From Deltaproteobacteria bacterium (GTDB lineage: Bacteria; Desulfobacterota; GWC2-55-46): 8,311 nt of DNA. The DNA is taken from positions 1 through 8,311 of the forward strand of contig JACRNN010000278.1 of NCBI GenBank assembly GCA_016234955.1, given 5' to 3'. Position numbers and translations under genes: made by a program. Shown piece by piece: positions 6,488 to 8,311 of this stretch (its first letter is position 1; each line of letters begins with the position of its first letter). The notes below the pieces were generated by a model. It was given only the letters and a program-made list of their open reading frames with translations. It had not been told where the DNA came from and ran no database searches.

Positions 6488-7123
6488 CTAATATATGACG
6501 GTCGTCCTCATCTCCTGGTTCGGCCCGCCGTTCAAGAGCTTTACGACCCTTACGCCGTCCGGGAAGCAGTCTATGATATTGAGGCAACCGTAGTCCTGCT
6601 CTATCCTGAAGAAGTTCTCTATAGGCAGGCCCATTACGTCGCTGAGTATCACCCGGTTCACCCCGCCGTGGGCCACGATGCAGACGGAACTACCCCTGTG
6701 GATATCTATTATCCCGCCGATTACGGGCATCACCCGTGCCTTGAGGTCCAGGAGGCTCTCCCCGCCCTTTATCCTGCTTACGGCAAGGTCCTTGAACCTG
6801 AAGCCCGCCTCCTCCGGGAACCTGTCCGCGGCCTCCTCACGGGTGAGCCCTTCCCACCTGCCGAGGCTAAGCTCCCGCAGGGGGTGCTTCATGACGGGAT
6901 CTATCCCGAGCCTCGCGCCTATAATCCTCGCGCCCTTGACCGCCGTTTGCAGATCGCTTGAGTATACGGCCTTTACCGGCTCGTTGGCCAGGAGGTCGGC
7001 GAGCCTCCTCATCTGCTCGACTCCCGTGTCCGTTATATCGACGTCGAAGTGGCCGTTGTAGCGCAGCTCATGGTGGTTCACCACCTGGCCGTGACGCGCA
7101 AGGTATATCCTTGTCGACTCCAT
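6488..7123 (-). CDS. cobC: Alpha-ribazole phosphatase, histidine phosphatase superfamily
   Basis: Removes the 5'-phosphate from alpha-ribazole phosphate, or from the cobamide phosphate that CobS makes, in the last part of nucleotide-loop assembly. The 211-residue protein has the phosphohistidine motif LARHGQ (Arg10, His11), Glu84 in LRELSLGRWEG, and the second catalytic histidine His152 in VAHGGVNR. The C-terminal NIIDCFPDGVRVVKLLN is typical of CobC-like members. One oddity: the family's second core arginine, usually in SSDLxR, is Thr60 (SSDLQTA, codon ACG); a single base change would restore Arg (AGG). It lies 46 bases downstream of cobS and upstream of cbiA in an apparent operon. The ATG at 7123 fits the conserved N-terminus, although the nearest purine-rich site is about 14 bases away. 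The superfamily is certain; the substrate comes mainly from context. Confidence 0.87.
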   Translation of the reverse strand: MESTRIYLARHGQVVNHHELRYNGHFDVDITDTGVEQMRRLADLLANEPVKAVYSSDLQTAVKGARIIGARLGIDPVMKHPLRELSLGRWEGLTREEAADRFPEEAGFRFKDLAVSRIKGGESLLDLKARVMPVIGGIIDIHRGSSVCIVAHGGVNRVILSDVMGLPIENFFRIEQDYGCLNIIDCFPDGVRVVKLLNGGPNQEMRTTVIY

Positions 7124-7169
7124 AAACGTATAACCGTCCCCTTTCCGTTAATAACAGGCCGCGGAGGCA

Positions 7170-7925
7170 TCACGCCGCCATGGAAAATACCTTAAAGAGC
7201 GCAAGGAGCATCAGTAAAAAGAGCGTCTCCCCCACCTCGCTCGTGAAGCCGAATACGTCCCCCGTGACCCCCCCTATCTTTCTTTTGAAGTATAGCGACA
7301 TGAGGTAGACGGCAACGCCGAGCAAGGCCATTATGACGAGCGACAGCGCGCCCGCGCTCAACACGAGAAGCGCCCCCATGAGCGCGGTGGCCTTGAGGGC
7401 GGTCAAGACGCCGTTGCCGGCGAACGCCGCGCCGAGCCCGCCTTCGCTCCTGGCATAAGTGGAGAGGGCCGCCATCGGGACCATCGCCCACCTGCCCATT
7501 GCCGGGAAGATGAAGAGGGCCGGGAGCCTGGCCTCGACCGGCATCTCGCGCAGGGAGAGGTACTTTATCAGGAGGACGAGCACGAGGAATACCACGCCGA
7601 TGGCCCCGACCGAGCTGTCGCGCATTATTCTGAGCCTCTCTCCTGCGTCCCTGCCTCCTGCAAGGCCGTCCACAGTGTCGGCGAAGCCGTCGAGATGGAG
7701 CCCCCCGTTTGTCAGGACGAGCGTTAGAAGGGCTATGGCCATGACCACGCTCTCCGGGAGGAGGGTGGAAAAGAGGAGATACACCGCTACGAGTACCGCC
7801 CCCTGCAACGCCCCGACGAGCGGGAAGTACGCCATCGAGGCCGCGAGGTCCTCGGGGCGCGCCTCGATATCTCTTTTTACCGGGAAGACGGTCAAGAACT
7901 GAACGGCTATGATTAAACGCTTCAT
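7170..7925 (-). CDS. cobS: Adenosylcobinamide-GDP ribazoletransferase (cobalamin synthase)
   Basis: Integral membrane enzyme that joins adenosylcobinamide-GDP to alpha-ribazole (phosphate) to give the complete cobamide. The 251-residue protein has the family marks in order: AVQFLTVFPV at the N-terminus, GGLHLDGFADTVDGL (Asp79, Asp83, Asp86, likely metal ligands), IMRDSSVGAIG, and GGVTGDVFGFTSEVGE near the C-terminus. About six hydrophobic segments fit a multi-pass inner-membrane protein. The ATG at 7925 matches the usual MxxxxxAxxFLT start and has AGAGGT four bases upstream. The same frame stays open back to an ATG at 7988 inside the adjoining palindromic element, which would add 21 hydrophilic residues; this is judged unlikely to be the main start. 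Its normal partners CobT (upstream) and CobC (downstream) are adjacent. Confidence 0.95.
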   Translation of the reverse strand: MKRLIIAVQFLTVFPVKRDIEARPEDLAASMAYFPLVGALQGAVLVAVYLLFSTLLPESVVMAIALLTLVLTNGGLHLDGFADTVDGLAGGRDAGERLRIMRDSSVGAIGVVFLVLVLLIKYLSLREMPVEARLPALFIFPAMGRWAMVPMAALSTYARSEGGLGAAFAGNGVLTALKATALMGALLVLSAGALSLVIMALLGVAVYLMSLYFKRKIGGVTGDVFGFTSEVGETLFLLMLLALFKVFSMAA

Positions 7926-8066
7926 GGCTACCTCTAAAAATAGCTCTTTTTCCTGATCTCTTTGTTGGGGCGAAAATAAAATGCTCACATATTCGCATAT
8001 ATGCTCCGCTTTTATTTCCGCCCCTGCCTCGACCTCGGAAAAAATAACTGATTTTTAGAGGCAGCC
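7926..8066. repeat. MITE-like 141-bp imperfect palindrome, copy 2, abutting the cobS start codon
   Basis: Second copy of the element at 3335-3474, in the same orientation. Its terminal repeats GGCTACCTCTAAAAATA (7926-7942) and the complement of 8050-8066 match at 15 of 17 positions. Inner arms rich in GGGGCGAAAATAAAA and TTTTATTTCCGCCCC continue the hairpin. TCAT occurs immediately on both sides (7922-7925 and 8067-8070), a candidate 4-bp target duplication. The left copy of TCAT contains the cobS start codon. The element separates cobT from cobS in what is otherwise a continuous cob gene order. It encodes no transposase, so any movement would need one supplied elsewhere. Confidence 0.8.
7930..7935 (-). 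promoter_or_regulatory. cobS Shine-Dalgarno located inside the element's terminal repeat
   Basis: AGAGGT on the minus strand, four bases before the cobS ATG, is part of the conserved TTTTTAGAGG end of the palindromic element. Without the element, the sequence before the ATG would read AAGAAAAGAG, which has no comparable AGAGGT at normal spacing. Confidence 0.65.
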
Positions 8067-8136
8067 TCATCTCTTTTCTTGGAAAAAGTCCCTTACGGGG
8101 CCGCGCCATCAGGCATCCCGGACAACGGCGGAATCT

Positions 8137-8311
8137 TCAGGCGTTGTTTCCTGAGACCCCGGCGTCCGCGAACGTCGCCATTTCATTGTATATCCTTACG
8201 GCCGCCTCCACCAGGGATATGGCGATGGCGGCCCCTGTCCCCTCCCCCAGGCGCAGGTCGAGGTCTACAAAAGGCCTGAGCCCCATCCTCTCAAGCATCA
8301 CCCTGTGCCCC
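8137..8311 (-). CDS. cobT: Nicotinate-nucleotide:dimethylbenzimidazole phosphoribosyltransferase, C-terminal part
   Basis: Only the last 57 residues are in the window; the rest lies beyond the right edge. The enzyme transfers the phosphoribosyl group of nicotinate mononucleotide to the lower-ligand base, giving the alpha-ribotide. The visible part carries LRPFVDLDLRLGEGTGAAIA, the family's C-terminal signature. Its glutamate in LGEG corresponds to the catalytic base known in Salmonella CobT. EMATFADAGVS follows, close to the usual C-terminus. The stop is TGA at 8139-8137. A gap of 211 bases, mostly filled by the palindromic element, separates it from cobS. The true base substrate here may be 5-hydroxybenzimidazole, given the ThiC/BzaF-family gene downstream. 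Confidence 0.93.
   Translation of the reverse strand, partial: GHRVMLERMGLRPFVDLDLRLGEGTGAAIAISLVEAAVRIYNEMATFADAGVSGNNA

Noticed and set aside
7192..8109. Long minus-strand frame crossing element copy 2 and overlapping cobS
   Set aside because: Over cobS it is the wrong frame and very rich in Arg and Gly; it reads through the palindrome by chance.
7926..8136. Cobalamin riboswitch upstream of cobS
   Set aside because: The space is filled by the palindromic element, which also occurs upstream of comM, and no B12-box-like sequence was seen.

Overview
The window is a GC-rich bacterial segment in which every convincing gene lies on the minus strand, so transcription runs from right to left. Its core is a cobamide (vitamin B12 family) late-assembly and lower-ligand cluster. 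In transcription order it holds the 3' end of cobT, then cobS, cobC, cbiA and a ThiC-family gene that the context marks as probable bzaF (5-hydroxybenzimidazole synthase). After a gap come comM (a YifB/ComM AAA ATPase) and a soluble PAS hybrid histidine kinase. An oxygen-sensitive lower-ligand synthase inside a cob cluster points to an anaerobe, most likely a member of the Desulfobacterota (former Deltaproteobacteria) or a neighbouring phylum. This assignment is inference from gene content, not from a marker gene.

Layout from left to right. Positions 1-331 hold no intact gene: a short minus-strand frame that appears frameshifted and runs off the left edge, two REP-like repeat units, and a probable terminator for the kinase gene. 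Positions 332-1792 are the hybrid kinase and 1794-3317 are comM, joined by a TGA-C-ATG junction. Positions 3318-3625 hold a 140-bp imperfect palindrome (element copy 1) and otherwise nothing clear beyond a weak promoter candidate. Positions 3626-4927 are the ThiC/BzaF-family gene, 5003-6400 cbiA, 6488-7123 cobC and 7170-7925 cobS. Positions 7926-8066 are element copy 2, and 8137-8311 are the cobT 3' end.

How the genes fit together: BzaF would turn the purine intermediate AIR into 5-hydroxybenzimidazole. CobT would activate it to the alpha-ribotide, CobS would join that to the GDP-activated corrinoid, and CobC would remove the remaining phosphate. CbiA amidates the corrin ring upstream of these steps. 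No cobU/cobP is visible, so the nucleotide-loop activation of cobinamide must be encoded elsewhere.

The two least ordinary points are the ThiC-like gene, which is probably not a thiamin gene, and a pair of MITE-like palindromes of about 140 bp. Both palindromes lie just upstream of a start codon, in the same orientation. One abuts the cobS ATG, supplies its Shine-Dalgarno sequence, and has a candidate 4-bp target duplication that contains the start codon.
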